From assembly GCA_017416345.1 (NCBI GenBank), contig JAFQCR010000007.1:40388-104387 (forward strand): DNA of 64,000 bases, written 5' to 3'. The notes under the pieces were generated by a model, which was not told the DNA's origin, made no database searches, and saw nothing but the letters and a program-made list of their open reading frames with translations. Position 1 is the stretch's first letter, and each line of letters starts with the position of its first letter. Below are positions 1-9,205 of this stretch, piece by piece. Source of the DNA: Clostridia bacterium (lineage in GTDB: Bacteria; Bacillota; Clostridia; Oscillospirales; Acutalibacteraceae). The position numbers and the translations under genes were made by a program.

Positions 1-675
1 AGCGGTATCAAGCTGGGCGAGGCTGTTAATGTCACCGCCAAGGGTGAGCTTTACACCAACCACACGGTTGAGTTTACCATGCCGTCTATTGCCGAGATGG
101 GCAAAAACGCCAAGCTGCAGATAGTTATTACCTGCAGCGGTACGGCGGATACCTATTCGTATTCCTCGTTTATTGATAACGTTACAATAACCAAGATCAA
201 TACCAATAAAGACGATAATTTCTTTATGCAGAGATTTGGTTCCATCCGTTACGAGCAGGCGGCAGGCGTTGATACTCCTTATGTTTCGGCAGGTCTGCGC
301 TTTAGGGCAAGATTGTTTAACGATTGCCGTGTAAAGGCATCGGAGCTTGGCTTTGTGGCCGTTCCCAACGCCGCTTTGTACGGAATGGCGGTCGAGGATT
401 ACCTCAAGCTGTCGGACAATGTTGCTAAAATCGGCAAGGTCAAGGCCGACGGAATCAATGAGATGATCTATGAGATCGGCACCGACGGTGACGGCAGAAA
501 ATACTGTGACTATCAGATGATACTGACCGGTCTTACGGTTGAGGGCAAGGACACCGACCTGCTTTCCACCGATATGACGGTAGTTATGTACGCCGTGGTG
601 GATGGCAAAACGGTCTATACCGACCCCATCACCTTAAGCTTTGATGACGTCAGAATTTTGACCGAGGTACAGTAA
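1..675 (+). CDS. C-terminal part of a large protein, possibly surface or secreted (5' end outside window)
   Basis: The reading frame is open from base 1 to the stop at 673-675, so only the last 224 residues are present; the ATG at 79 is internal. The segment is rich in beta-strand-like stretches and in Thr, Asp and Tyr. The string SSFIDNVTITKI near residue 60 resembles the last strand of carbohydrate-binding or jelly-roll modules, where a phrase like 'IDNVTI' is common. There is no sortase motif or membrane anchor at the C-terminus. A strong terminator follows directly. The function is not recognised; a secreted or cell-surface role is only an inference from composition. Confidence 0.7.
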   Translation, partial: SGIKLGEAVNVTAKGELYTNHTVEFTMPSIAEMGKNAKLQIVITCSGTADTYSYSSFIDNVTITKINTNKDDNFFMQRFGSIRYEQAAGVDTPYVSAGLRFRARLFNDCRVKASELGFVAVPNAALYGMAVEDYLKLSDNVAKIGKVKADGINEMIYEIGTDGDGRKYCDYQMILTGLTVEGKDTDLLSTDMTVVMYAVVDGKTVYTDPITLSFDDVRILTEVQ

Positions 676-686
676 TATAAGCAACG

Positions 687-722
687 AAAAGCAACGCTTA
701 CACTGTAAGCGTTGCTTTTTAA
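687..722 (+). terminator. Rho-independent terminator
   Basis: A perfect stem (AAAGCAACGCTTAC paired with GTAAGCGTTGCTTT) is followed by T residues, 12 bases after the upstream stop codon. Confidence 0.9.
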
Positions 723-809
723 TAGGGTTGGTCGAACAACCTGTTGCTTGCGGCATATAATGTGTTGAAGGCTTTTGCCTTTGGATATTTAATAAGAAGG
801 ATGGTTTTT

Positions 810-1046
810 ATGAGAGAATACGATTCCTATGACTCGTGTGATACCTGCCGTGAGGCCGGCTGTGCCTTTGCTGTGCCGGGTATTTTGGCGGCGTTGCTGT
901 TCGCTGTCATAGGCCTTTTGGTCGGTGCCGCAGTTTCGGCAACTATACTTGCCAACATTGCCGCATTTATTGTGCTGGCTGTGGTGCTTTTTGTCGCACT
1001 CGGCGTATGGACGATCATCCGTATCTGCCGTTGCAGACGCAATTAA
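810..1046 (+). CDS. Small Cys-rich two-helix membrane protein, unknown function
   Basis: A 78-residue protein. The ATG at 810 is preferred because AGAAGG at 795-800 lies 9 bases upstream; an in-frame ATG at 801 directly abuts that site. The N-terminus is acidic and Tyr/Cys-rich (CDTCREAGC). Two hydrophobic segments follow at about residues 22-45 and 48-68, and the protein ends in a basic Cys tail (RICRCRRN). The paired cysteines at both ends suggest metal binding or disulfides on the same side of the membrane. It stands alone between two terminators, so it is a single-gene unit. No family recognised. Confidence 0.7.
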   Translation: MREYDSYDSCDTCREAGCAFAVPGILAALLFAVIGLLVGAAVSATILANIAAFIVLAVVLFVALGVWTIIRICRCRRN

Positions 1047-1052
1047 AGACAA

Positions 1053-1081
1053 AAAACCGCTGTGGGACACCACGGCGGTTT
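1053..1081 (+). terminator. Terminator after the small membrane protein
   Basis: Stem AAACCGCTGTGG / CCACGGCGGTTT with one G-T pair, just after the stop codon at 1046. Confidence 0.75.
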
Positions 1082-1105
1082 CGCTATTGTTAAAACAATT
1101 ATTTT

Positions 1106-1133
1106 TTGATTGACTGAACGCTGAAGATATAAT
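1106..1133 (+). promoter_or_regulatory. Sigma-A-type promoter for queH
   Basis: TTGATT at 1106-1111, a 16-base spacer, and TATAAT at 1128-1133, about 33 bases before the start codon. A second TATAAT overlaps at 1133-1138. Confidence 0.55.
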
Positions 1134-1165
1134 ATAATCTAAAAAAACACATATTGGAGCTTAAA

Positions 1166-1711
1166 ATGAAATTACTTATGCATACCTGCTGTGCGCCGTG
1201 CTCGATAATGTGCATTGACACGTTGCGCCGTGAGGAGATCGACCCCATACTTTATTGGTACAACCCCAACATCCACCCGATGAAGGAATACAAAATGCGT
1301 AAGAATACGCTGGTGGACTATGCAAGATCGGTTGATGCCAAGCTGATAATTGAGAATGAATACGGACTTCGCAAATTTATTGAGGGAATATACCCCGATT
1401 TTGATAACCGTTGCGGTTTTTGCTATGAAATACGGCTTGACCAAACTGCCAAGTTCGCCACCGAAAACGGCTTTGATGCCTTTACCTCAACGCTGTTTGT
1501 CAGCCCTTATCAGAATCACGAGCTCATGATAAAAACCGCCGAGGCCGCCGCAAACAAGTATAATATCGACTTTTTGTACCGTGATTTCAGACCTTTCTTC
1601 AAGGAGGGTCAGGAAAAGGCACGGGAGCTCCGGCTTTATATGCAAAAATACTGCGGTTGCGTTTTCAGCGAAGAGGATAGATATACGAAGCACAAAAAAG
1701 GAGAAAAGTAA
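1166..1711 (+). CDS. queH: Epoxyqueuosine reductase QueH
   Basis: 181 residues, the normal size for QueH (DUF208), the non-B12 enzyme for the last step of queuosine synthesis in tRNA. Family hallmarks are visible: HTCCAPC at residues 6-12, the Cys pair RCGFCYE (C83, C86), FVSPYQNHE, and YCGCVFSEEDRY near the end (C163, C165). These Cys residues fit the Fe-S and metal sites described for QueH. The ATG at 1166 has TTGGAG 6 bases upstream; the longer TTG-started frame would begin inside that ribosome site. It is followed 2 bases later by the GTG of an alpha-galactosidase, so the two are probably co-transcribed although unrelated in function. Confidence 0.93.
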   Translation: MKLLMHTCCAPCSIMCIDTLRREEIDPILYWYNPNIHPMKEYKMRKNTLVDYARSVDAKLIIENEYGLRKFIEGIYPDFDNRCGFCYEIRLDQTAKFATENGFDAFTSTLFVSPYQNHELMIKTAEAAANKYNIDFLYRDFRPFFKEGQEKARELRLYMQKYCGCVFSEEDRYTKHKKGEK

Positions 1712-1713
1712 TC

Positions 1714-3159
1714 GTGAGAACCACTAAGATAGCTGTTGCCGAGCCTTTTTCGGGCAGGCCTAAAATCAATCTTGCGGCAATATTCGGCGCAACCCCCGAG
1801 AAGCCATTTTTATTGCGTATTCCCGCCACGGGTGAACGCCCCATGAGCTTTGAGGTCAACGGCTTGCCCGAGGGCCTTGAACTGAAGGACAACATAATTT
1901 CGGGTGTCTCTCCCAAAGTGGGTGAGTACGAGATAACGCTTATCGCAAAAAATGCGTTGGGACAGTGTGAAAAGCGAATCACCTTGGAAATAAAGCCGCA
2001 AAATGTTTTGGTGACCCCGTTACTTGGCTTTACGTCGTGGAATGCCTACGGCTCTGACGTGACGCAGGCCGATATTTTGACGGCCGCCGACAGAATGGTC
2101 AAATTGGGGCTGACCGAGTACGGCTACCGATATGTCAACACCGATTCGGGCTGGCAGTATGAGTACGGCGGTGAGTTTGATGCCGTTATGCCCAATTCGA
2201 AATTCCCCGATATGAAGCAGATGACCGATACTATTCACGGTTACGGCTTAAAGTGCGGTATTTATTCGACCCCGATGCTTACGGCATGGGGTTGTCCCAA
2301 GGAATTTAAATCGATCCCCGGCTGTACCGTCGGTGAGCCAGACTACCGCTTCAGCGACAAAAACGGCGGTATCGGAGTGATACACAAAGAGGCCAACAAC
2401 GTCCGTCAGTGGGATGCATGGGGCTTTGATTATCTGAAATACGACTGGTCGCCCTGCGATACGATCAATGCCGATATCATGCGAAAGGAATTGATCAAGG
2501 CTGGACGTGATTTTGGCTTTTGCGTTACCATTCAGGCGTTAAGACCCTACGGAAAGTATTGGTCGGAGTATTGCCATTCCTACCGTTGCAATGACGATTC
2601 AAGAGGAACCTGGGAGTTCGTTTTGAAGATATACAACTCGTATTTCGGTTTTCAACGCTTTGCCAAAAAGGGCCATTATTTTGATCTTGATATGCTTGAT
2701 TGCGGCACCTGCAAGGGTGAGGCTTTAGAGGGTGTTCTGACCGAGGACGAGCAGATCGTGGCTTACACCATGCGAGCATTCCTTAATTCCCCGATACAGA
2801 TCAGCAGTACTTTGGAGGCCGTGGACGAGTTCGAGCTTTCACTTTATTGTAACGAGGAAATAATTGCAATAAATCAGGATACGGCATTTTCAACACCTGA
2901 ATTGGTAAAAAAGGTCGAGCAGGGCAGAGAGAAGCTGCATATTTTTGAAAAGCTTCTTGAGGACGGAAGGTATGCTTATGCTGTTTTCAATATGGGTGAA
3001 AACGAACGGGAAACCGAGCTTGAGTTTGAGTCCGAAGCCGATCTTCGCGATGCTTGGGCCAAGGAAAATATCGGAAATCTCAATGCGCTTACACTCAAAA
3101 TGGCACCTCACACCGTCCGCGTTATAAAGTCGGACAAAAAGCTGACGGTTGAGGAATGA
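1714..3159 (+). CDS. GH27-type alpha-galactosidase with N-terminal NEW1/He_PIG modules
   Basis: 481 residues with a GTG start, with AAAGGAG at 1697-1703 upstream. Residues about 15-45 match the NEW1/He_PIG-associated module (FLLRIPATGERPMSF), followed by an Ig-like He_PIG segment (GLPEGLELKDNIISGVSP) to about residue 95. The rest is a GH27 (beta/alpha)8 barrel starting GFTSWNAYGSDVT. The likely nucleophile is the Asp of YLKYD (about D244); the likely acid/base lies in YRCNDD (about D294-D295). There is no signal peptide, so it probably acts in the cytoplasm on imported alpha-galactosides. No sugar transporter is adjacent. GH27 also contains other specificities, so the substrate is inferred. 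Confidence 0.88.
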   Translation: MRTTKIAVAEPFSGRPKINLAAIFGATPEKPFLLRIPATGERPMSFEVNGLPEGLELKDNIISGVSPKVGEYEITLIAKNALGQCEKRITLEIKPQNVLVTPLLGFTSWNAYGSDVTQADILTAADRMVKLGLTEYGYRYVNTDSGWQYEYGGEFDAVMPNSKFPDMKQMTDTIHGYGLKCGIYSTPMLTAWGCPKEFKSIPGCTVGEPDYRFSDKNGGIGVIHKEANNVRQWDAWGFDYLKYDWSPCDTINADIMRKELIKAGRDFGFCVTIQALRPYGKYWSEYCHSYRCNDDSRGTWEFVLKIYNSYFGFQRFAKKGHYFDLDMLDCGTCKGEALEGVLTEDEQIVAYTMRAFLNSPIQISSTLEAVDEFELSLYCNEEIIAINQDTAFSTPELVKKVEQGREKLHIFEKLLEDGRYAYAVFNMGENERETELEFESEADLRDAWAKENIGNLNALTLKMAPHTVRVIKSDKKLTVEE

Positions 3160-3187
3160 AAACAAGAAAAAGACGATAAATAATAAA

Positions 3188-3257
3188 GATCCTTCACTTC
3201 GTTCAGGATGACAGAGTTTTAAGTCTTTGTGTCATCCCGAGCGTTAGCGAAGGATCT
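3188..3257. repeat. Intergenic palindromic repeat, family A, copy 1
   Basis: Two long inverted arms (GATCCTTCACTTCGTTCAGG... and ...GAGCGTTAGCGAAGGATC) around a short loop. A related copy lies at 59542-59601. It sits between two converging genes and may also act as a bidirectional terminator. Confidence 0.8.
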
Positions 3258-3265
3258 ATTTCATT

Positions 3266-4015
3266 TTATGTGTTTAAAAGATACTCCAATGCGGGGTTTA
3301 TGTGCATATCCCACCATTTCCAGCTGTGGTCGCCCTCCGATTCACGGTATTCGTGGTCGATCTCAAGCTCGGTCAGCAGTGCGTGGTAGCTGCGGCTGGC
3401 ATCAAGCAAGCGGTCCTCGGTGCCGCACCAGATGAACATTTTGGGTAAAGCTTTGCCGTCGGCCTTGGCTTGCTTTGTTAGGTGGAATACATCGTGAGCG
3501 GTGCCTTCAAGCTCGGCGGCAGAGTTAAGCAGGAAACCGAAATTTGCCTTCCAAAGCGAAAGATCGTAGGGTCGGCCTTTTCGGGTTATGTCAAAGGCAC
3601 CCGAAAGCGAAGCGCAGGCAAAATAACGCTCGGGGTAGGTGAGGGCTATTTTAAATGCTCCGTATCCGCCCATTGAAAGGCCTGCGATAAGATTATCCTC
3701 ACGACGGTCGGTCATACCCTTGAAATGTGCACGGCAAAACTCGGGCAGCTCCTCGGTCACAAAGGTGAAATAGTTCACGCCATAGGCTGTGTCGGTATAC
3801 CAGCTGTTGCCGACGCTCGGCATGACCACGGCGATGTTGTGCTCCTTTGCGTAACGCTCAATGCTTGAAAACCTTGGCCAAACGGTGTTGTTGCCGCCTG
3901 CGCCGTGCAAAAGATAAAGCGTTTTATATGTACCCTCAACATTGTCGGGCAATATCACCGAAACTGTGGTGGTCGTTTTGACCGCTTTGGAGCGGTAGCT
4001 CATTTCAAAAAACAT
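3266..4015 (-). CDS. Esterase of the tributyrin esterase/esterase D family
   Basis: 249 residues, alpha/beta hydrolase fold, with no signal peptide. The nucleophile elbow is GLSMGG (S114), the oxyanion-hole region is LLHGAGGN (residues 35-42), the acid is probably D201 in CGTEDRLLD, and the histidine is H230 in GDHSWKWW. This layout matches the EstA/FrmB-like esterase family (COG0627), which hydrolyses short acyl or acetyl esters. The start has AGAGGTAAG just upstream. The transporter gene upstream on the same strand ends 60 bases away, so the two could share a transcript and handle an imported ester. Substrate unknown. Confidence 0.85.
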   Translation of the reverse strand: MFFEMSYRSKAVKTTTTVSVILPDNVEGTYKTLYLLHGAGGNNTVWPRFSSIERYAKEHNIAVVMPSVGNSWYTDTAYGVNYFTFVTEELPEFCRAHFKGMTDRREDNLIAGLSMGGYGAFKIALTYPERYFACASLSGAFDITRKGRPYDLSLWKANFGFLLNSAAELEGTAHDVFHLTKQAKADGKALPKMFIWCGTEDRLLDASRSYHALLTELEIDHEYRESEGDHSWKWWDMHINPALEYLLNT

Positions 4016-4075
4016 AATCTTACCTCTTTAAGCTTTTTATGTATTATATCATTTCAAGCGGTGCTTGTAAATGCT

Positions 4076-5305
4076 TTATTGTACCTCGCAAGACTCTTTT
4101 TGTGAAGCTTTAACGGTTTTATACAGCCACACGCTGATAACTATTTCGGCTATGGCAAAGATGCCGAGTATTGCGATAACTACAATAAACTCGAATTGGA
4201 GCAACAGCATTGATGCCGCAATTCCCAAGGCAGCCGTTGCAAGCTTTACGCCGAAACGAAGCATTGTGAGCAATGTCTGGTGCTGTTCTTTCGGGGTGTT
4301 TTCAAAGATAATGTCCTGAATATACAGGGTGAACGGGTCACGGCAAAACAGTATGATAACGTAGCCCAATGCCATAACGGTGAATTTCACGGCTGTGTTA
4401 GGCACAAGCGATCCCAAAACCGACAGCACGAACGAAGCGAACATAAGACTAGCCAAAAGGTTGCCGATGGTCTGCTTCATACGGGTGTAGATCTTGACAA
4501 AAACCATATTGGAAATAACACGGATTATTCTTGAAACTGCCAGAATGATACCTAAAATAAGTGCGGCATTGTCAACGCTGAAGGCCGACATCAGTTCCCC
4601 CTCGATAAACAGCTTTTGGTCGGTCTGGCCTTCGTTGACAAGGGCAAAAAACACACCGTAGGAAAGAACGGCAAGTAAAACAAGCTTGCCGTAGCCGACC
4701 TTGGCTCTGCTTTTCTGTGCCTTGGATGTAATTATGTCGCTGTCGGAGCAGTCGGCCATAAAGAAGGACATAATGAGTCCGATAACGGTTGAGGCTATGC
4801 AACACAGCATAGGCAAAAAGCGGTGAACATTGAAAAGCGGGCTTGCGATAAAGGAAACTATCATGGTCAGCACCGAATAGCAGGTGTTGCCCGAAGCACG
4901 TATTTTTATAAATTCATCACGGCGGTTTACAAGATAAAGGTTATTTTCAAGCGCAACAAATATCGGTTGACACATTGTTTGCGAAATGTTGCGGAAAACG
5001 GCACCGAGCATTATTACATAAAAGTCAGTGCCAAAGGTAAAGCACAGGGCTGACATCACCAAAGCAATACCGCTTATCCTTACGGAGGCGGTGTTACCAA
5101 GTCGCTTTATTACCCATAGCATCGGGAATTGCAAAGCGATGGCGGCAACGGTTGATACGGTGGTCATTGTGACCAGCTCGGACGATGTGAGACCACGCAC
5201 GACCCTCAAAAACAAAGTGCCGATGGCAACATAGAACAAAAGGTCGCCCGTTAACCCTTTGTACCACGGATAAAGCTTTATAAATCGGTTTACCTTTTTC
5301 TCCAT
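4076..5305 (-). CDS. Major facilitator superfamily-like membrane transporter
   Basis: 409 residues with about 12 hydrophobic helices, typical of an MFS permease; the substrate is not evident. The ATG at 5305 is chosen over an in-frame ATG at 5350. A GGGTGG site lies just before 5305, the 5350 codon has no ribosome site, and a TATA-like promoter element overlaps the 5350 region. The gene is divergent from a LysR regulator 113 bases away, the classic arrangement in which the regulator controls the transporter. The esterase lies downstream on the same strand. Confidence 0.75.
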   Translation of the reverse strand: MEKKVNRFIKLYPWYKGLTGDLLFYVAIGTLFLRVVRGLTSSELVTMTTVSTVAAIALQFPMLWVIKRLGNTASVRISGIALVMSALCFTFGTDFYVIMLGAVFRNISQTMCQPIFVALENNLYLVNRRDEFIKIRASGNTCYSVLTMIVSFIASPLFNVHRFLPMLCCIASTVIGLIMSFFMADCSDSDIITSKAQKSRAKVGYGKLVLLAVLSYGVFFALVNEGQTDQKLFIEGELMSAFSVDNAALILGIILAVSRIIRVISNMVFVKIYTRMKQTIGNLLASLMFASFVLSVLGSLVPNTAVKFTVMALGYVIILFCRDPFTLYIQDIIFENTPKEQHQTLLTMLRFGVKLATAALGIAASMLLLQFEFIVVIAILGIFAIAEIVISVWLYKTVKASQKESCEVQ

Positions 5306-5418
5306 AACTACCACCCGAAATCCAAAATCCTTATTGATTATACTCTGCATTTAGTGTATAATCAAATACAAATAAAGATATAACAATATAACTTATATAT
5401 TATAGGAGAACGAAGTGT

Positions 5419-6378
5419 ATGGAGCTTGCGGCAAAATATGTTTATGAGGTTTACAAGGAAAAGAGCTTTTCCAAGGCGGCCAAGTCGCTGTATGTTTCAC
5501 AGCCTGCATTAAGCTCGACCGTATCGAGGCTTGAAAAGGAGCTTGGCTTCCGCATTTTTGACCGTGCCACCGTGCCGTTGACCCTCACACCGCAGGGCAG
5601 GATATACATTGAGGCTTTGGAGGAAATGCTTGAGACCGAAAGCAATATGCGCCGCCGCATACGTGATATTTCGGATATGAGCTACGGGTCATTGACCATC
5701 GGCGGACAAAGCTCGACGTCGTATTATCTTATGTCGGAGATCTGCGGTGAATTTCACAAGCAATACCCCGATGTGAGTGTTAAGCTTGATATAGGAAACA
5801 AGGGTGATACCGATGTTTTGTGGGAAAAATTAAAAAACGATGAGGTCGACATAATGTTCTCCTACACAACGCGCGGCAACTATATTACCGAGCCGATATA
5901 CACCGAGCGGCTTATTATTGCAATGCACAGATCAATGCCGTGTGCAAAGGATCTTGAGCCGTTTGCTTTGACCTGGGAGGAGGTCGTCAAGGGGAATATC
6001 GACCCTAAAAAAGAGGTCAGGGATATGTCGATATTCAAGGACGTTGAGTTTTTGCGGTTTGGCAAAGGCTCGGTAACTTCACAGTGTATGACGGCTATGT
6101 TGGGGGATTACAAAGAAGCGCCCTACAGCATTGTCAACGTCCGACACAGCGGTATGCATTACAACCTTATGTGTGCAGGTGTGGGTGCTGTGATGACTCA
6201 CGACCTTCAGGTTTCAAAAAGCAGTTACGAATCGGAAAACATACTGTTTTTTGCACCGCACCACCGTGAGGCCTACCGTGATATGTACCTTATAAGAAAG
6301 CACACCGCCGATGATAACCCCATTGTCAAAAGCTTTGTCAAGGTTGCAAAAGAGGTAGGAGCAAAGGGGAAAATATAA
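5419..6378 (+). CDS. LysR-family transcriptional regulator
   Basis: 319 residues. The N-terminal winged HTH is clear (SFSKAAKSLYVSQPALSSTV, about residues 15-34, then RLEKELGFRIFDR), followed by a periplasmic-binding-like effector domain from about residue 90. ATG at 5419 with AGGAG at 5403-5407. It is divergently transcribed from the MFS transporter, which it probably controls, with its own promoter as autoregulatory target. The inducer cannot be read from the sequence. Confidence 0.9.
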   Translation: MELAAKYVYEVYKEKSFSKAAKSLYVSQPALSSTVSRLEKELGFRIFDRATVPLTLTPQGRIYIEALEEMLETESNMRRRIRDISDMSYGSLTIGGQSSTSYYLMSEICGEFHKQYPDVSVKLDIGNKGDTDVLWEKLKNDEVDIMFSYTTRGNYITEPIYTERLIIAMHRSMPCAKDLEPFALTWEEVVKGNIDPKKEVRDMSIFKDVEFLRFGKGSVTSQCMTAMLGDYKEAPYSIVNVRHSGMHYNLMCAGVGAVMTHDLQVSKSSYESENILFFAPHHREAYRDMYLIRKHTADDNPIVKSFVKVAKEVGAKGKI

Positions 6379-6441
6379 CCGTTATAATCATTTATCACAC
6401 ACATTCGGCATATCCTTTATTTAAAGAGGGGAGTGCCGAAT

Positions 6442-7695
6442 ATGTTTGTTTTTAAGAAGATTTTTTGTTTGTGTTTAGTGGTCGTTTTAGCGTTGCTGCC
6501 GTGTGGAGTGTTGGCTGATGAAGTTCCCGAGCAGGAGCAGGAGCGTAACAACATCGTGACCGAATATTATTCGCCCGACCTGACCGACCCCATAAAGGTC
6601 GGTGCTGCCGAAACGGTGGCAGGAGTGGGCGCAACGCTTGAAATACCTGCAAAATCCTACATTTTGATGGAGGTCAACACAGGGGAGGTCCTTTACGAAA
6701 GCGAAAGCCACATGAAGCTGCCGCCTGCTTCCATTACCAAGGTCATGGCGTTGCTTTTGGTGGTTGAGGCGATTGAATCGGGACAACTGACCTTGGAAAC
6801 CATGCTGACGGCAAGTCCGCACGCCTGCTCAATGGGCGGTTCGCAGATATGGCTTGAACCGAATGAGCAGATGTCGGTGCACGACCTACTAAAGGCGGCC
6901 ATCATCGGCAGCGCCAACGATGCCACCGTGGTGCTTGGTGAAGCCCTGGCAGGTAGTGAAGAAGGCTTTGTCGGGATGATGAACGAAAGGGCAGGGCAGT
7001 TGGGACTTTCCGACACCACATTTATCAATTGCACGGGGCTTGATGCCGACGGACATCTGACTTCTGCGCACGACATTGCTGTGATGTCCAAGGAGCTTAT
7101 CAAGCACGATATCATAAAGCAGTATTCCACCGTGTGGATGGATTCCTTGCGCAACGGCGAGTCCGAGCTGGTCAACACCAACAAGCTTGTGCGGTATTAT
7201 GAGGGCTGTACGGGACTTAAAACGGGCACCACCTCGGGCGCAGGGTGCTGTCTTTCGGCAACGGCTGAGAGGCAGGGTCTTGAGCTCGTGGCGGTGGTGA
7301 TGGGCTGTTCAACCAGCAACGACCGTTTCAACGGTGCACGAAAATTGCTTGATTACGGTTTCGCCAATTACAGCTTCGTTAAGGTGACGGCCGATGACAA
7401 GGACTTGACCCCGATTCCGGTAAAAGGCGGCATCAAAACGGCCGTGATGCCGGAGTGTGACACCTTTGAAAGCTTTTTGATCGAAAAGTCAAAGGCCAAG
7501 ACACTCACATTAAAAACCGAGCTTTCCGAAATGCTGAAGGCTCCCGTTACGGCAGGTCAGCAGGTTGGCGTTGTAAGGGTATATGTCGACGGAGCCGAAA
7601 TAGGTACTGTCAAAATAACGGCAAAAGAGTCGATAAAGAAGTTGACCTTCTTTGAAAGCTTTAAAATCTTATTAAAAAACCTATTTTATGTGTAA
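6442..7695 (+). CDS. Serine-type D-alanyl-D-alanine carboxypeptidase (S11, DacF/PBP5 type)
   Basis: 417 residues from the ATG at 6442, with GAGGGGAG about 5-9 bases upstream; an in-frame GTG at 6433 would overlap that site. The N-terminal signal peptide (MFVFKKIFCLCLVVVLALLP) probably ends near ADE. All three penicillin-binding motifs are present: SITK (S97, K100), SAN (S157, N159) and KTG (K260-G262). A PBP5_C-like beta domain follows, with a C-terminal amphipathic or hydrophobic stretch (FESFKILLKNLFYV) that would tether it to the membrane. It trims the terminal D-Ala from peptidoglycan stem peptides outside the cell. In spore formers DacF homologues act on spore cortex; no spo genes are nearby here. 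Confidence 0.93.
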   Translation: MFVFKKIFCLCLVVVLALLPCGVLADEVPEQEQERNNIVTEYYSPDLTDPIKVGAAETVAGVGATLEIPAKSYILMEVNTGEVLYESESHMKLPPASITKVMALLLVVEAIESGQLTLETMLTASPHACSMGGSQIWLEPNEQMSVHDLLKAAIIGSANDATVVLGEALAGSEEGFVGMMNERAGQLGLSDTTFINCTGLDADGHLTSAHDIAVMSKELIKHDIIKQYSTVWMDSLRNGESELVNTNKLVRYYEGCTGLKTGTTSGAGCCLSATAERQGLELVAVVMGCSTSNDRFNGARKLLDYGFANYSFVKVTADDKDLTPIPVKGGIKTAVMPECDTFESFLIEKSKAKTLTLKTELSEMLKAPVTAGQQVGVVRVYVDGAEIGTVKITAKESIKKLTFFESFKILLKNLFYV

Positions 7696-7712
7696 ACTTT
7701 TTCAAATTTGTA

Positions 7713-7741
7713 TTGAAAATTTGCCCAAGGTATTGTATAAT
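7713..7741 (+). promoter_or_regulatory. Sigma-A promoter for pgi
   Basis: TTGAAA at 7713-7718, a 17-base spacer, TATAAT at 7736-7741. It leaves a leader of about 75 bases before pgi. Confidence 0.7.
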
Positions 7742-7822
7742 AGCAACAAAGAAAGGTATATTTGGGTGTAGTAACATCAAAAATTATCTTTTTACGTACT
7801 TTTTCCGAAGGGAATGTTTAAA

Positions 7823-9160
7823 ATGTCTATTAAATTCAAGGACGGATACGCAGCCGAGTTTTTGGCCGAGGACGATTACGCAGGTATCAAGGCTCACGTT
7901 TCCGCCGCTCATAAAATGCTGGAGGACAGAACCGGTCTCGGTAACGACTTTTTAGGTTGGGTCGATCTTCCCGTGAATTACGACAAGGAAGAGTTTGCAC
8001 GCATCAAAAAGTCGGCCGAAAAGATCATCAGCGACACCGATGTTTTCGTAGTTATCGGTATCGGCGGATCTTACCTCGGAGCAAGAGCCGCTATTGAGTT
8101 TCTGAAGTCTCCTTACTACAACAATCTTACAAAGAAAACTCCTGATATTTATTTCGCAGGTAATTCCATCAGCGGTTCTGCGATCCAGGATCTCTTAAAT
8201 ATTTGCGAAGGCAAGCGTGTTTCGGTCAACGTTATCTCGAAATCGGGTACTACGACCGAGCCTGCTATCGCTTTCAGAATCTTCAGAGAATATCTTGAAA
8301 ACCGTTACGGCCATGAAGAAGCCGTTAAGCGTATATACTGCACCACCGATAAGGCACGCGGCACTCTAAAGCAGCTTGCCGACGAGCAGGGCTATGAGTC
8401 GTTTGTAGTTCCCGATGACGTCGGCGGACGCTTCAGCGTTTTGACCGCTGTAGGTCTTTTGCCTATCGCTGTTGCAGGTGCCGATATCGACGCTTTGATG
8501 AAGGGTGCCGCTTTGGCACGTGAGGAATATGCAGTTGACGATATCGAAAAGAACGACTGCTACAAGTACGCCGCACTTCGCAACTGCTTCTACCGCAAGG
8601 GCAAGGCGATCGAGCTGCTTGTTTCATATGAGCCTCGCTTCACCATGATGTCCGAGTGGTTCAAACAGCTTTACGGTGAGTCCGAGGGTAAGGACGGCAA
8701 GGGTCTGTTCCCCGCATCCGTAACCTTCTCTACCGACCTTCATTCGATGGGTCAGTACATTCAGGACGGTCGCAGAATTCTGTTTGAGACGGTTGTCACC
8801 ATCGGTGATTGCGGTTCTGACACCGTTATCAAGGAAGACGAAAAGAACGGTGACGGTCTTAACTTCCTGGCAGGCAAGCCTATGTCCTTTGTCAATCAGA
8901 AGGCATTTGAGGGTACCGTGCTTGCTCATACCGACGGCGGAGTTCCCAACCTTGTTATTGAGGTCGAAAAGGCCAATGAGGAAGACCTCGGCCGACTTAT
9001 CTACTTCTTTGAGAAGGCTTGTGCGATCTCGGGTTATATGCTGGGTGTAAATCCCTTCAACCAGCCCGGTGTTGAGGACTATAAGAAAAATATGTTCGCA
9101 ATGCTCGGCAAGCCCGGCTATGAGGACCGCAAGGCCGCTTTGGAAGCAAGAATTAAGTAA
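7823..9160 (+). CDS. pgi: Glucose-6-phosphate isomerase
   Basis: 445 residues, the usual size for the short Firmicute-type PGI. It interconverts glucose-6-phosphate and fructose-6-phosphate in glycolysis and gluconeogenesis. Sugar-phosphate-binding motifs are intact: [21 protein letters not shown], and the C-terminal [17 protein letters not shown] at 7808-7813 favours the ATG at 7823 over the ATG at 7814. Codon use is more biased than in neighbours, fitting high expression. A P-loop protein follows 45 bases later with a short GC hairpin (9167-9184) between. Confidence 0.97.
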   Translation: MSIKFKDGYAAEFLAEDDYAGIKAHVSAAHKMLEDRTGLGNDFLGWVDLPVNYDKEEFARIKKSAEKIISDTDVFVVIGIGGSYLGARAAIEFLKSPYYNNLTKKTPDIYFAGNSISGSAIQDLLNICEGKRVSVNVISKSGTTTEPAIAFRIFREYLENRYGHEEAVKRIYCTTDKARGTLKQLADEQGYESFVVPDDVGGRFSVLTAVGLLPIAVAGADIDALMKGAALAREEYAVDDIEKNDCYKYAALRNCFYRKGKAIELLVSYEPRFTMMSEWFKQLYGESEGKDGKGLFPASVTFSTDLHSMGQYIQDGRRILFETVVTIGDCGSDTVIKEDEKNGDGLNFLAGKPMSFVNQKAFEGTVLAHTDGGVPNLVIEVEKANEEDLGRLIYFFEKACAISGYMLGVNPFNQPGVEDYKKNMFAMLGKPGYEDRKAALEARIK

Positions 9161-9205
9161 GAAATAACCGCTTTAAGGCGGTGAAAATATAAAGGAGTTG
9201 TTACT

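Noticed and set aside
5306-5350. Upstream start of the MFS transporter at 5350
   Set aside because: No ribosome site there, and a TATA-like promoter element overlaps it; the ATG at 5305 has a GGGTGG site. This remains the least certain start.
9167-9184. Short hairpin ACCGCTTTAAGGCGGT between pgi and the P-loop gene as a terminator
   Set aside because: It has no T-run and lies immediately before a strong ribosome site, so read-through is more likely.
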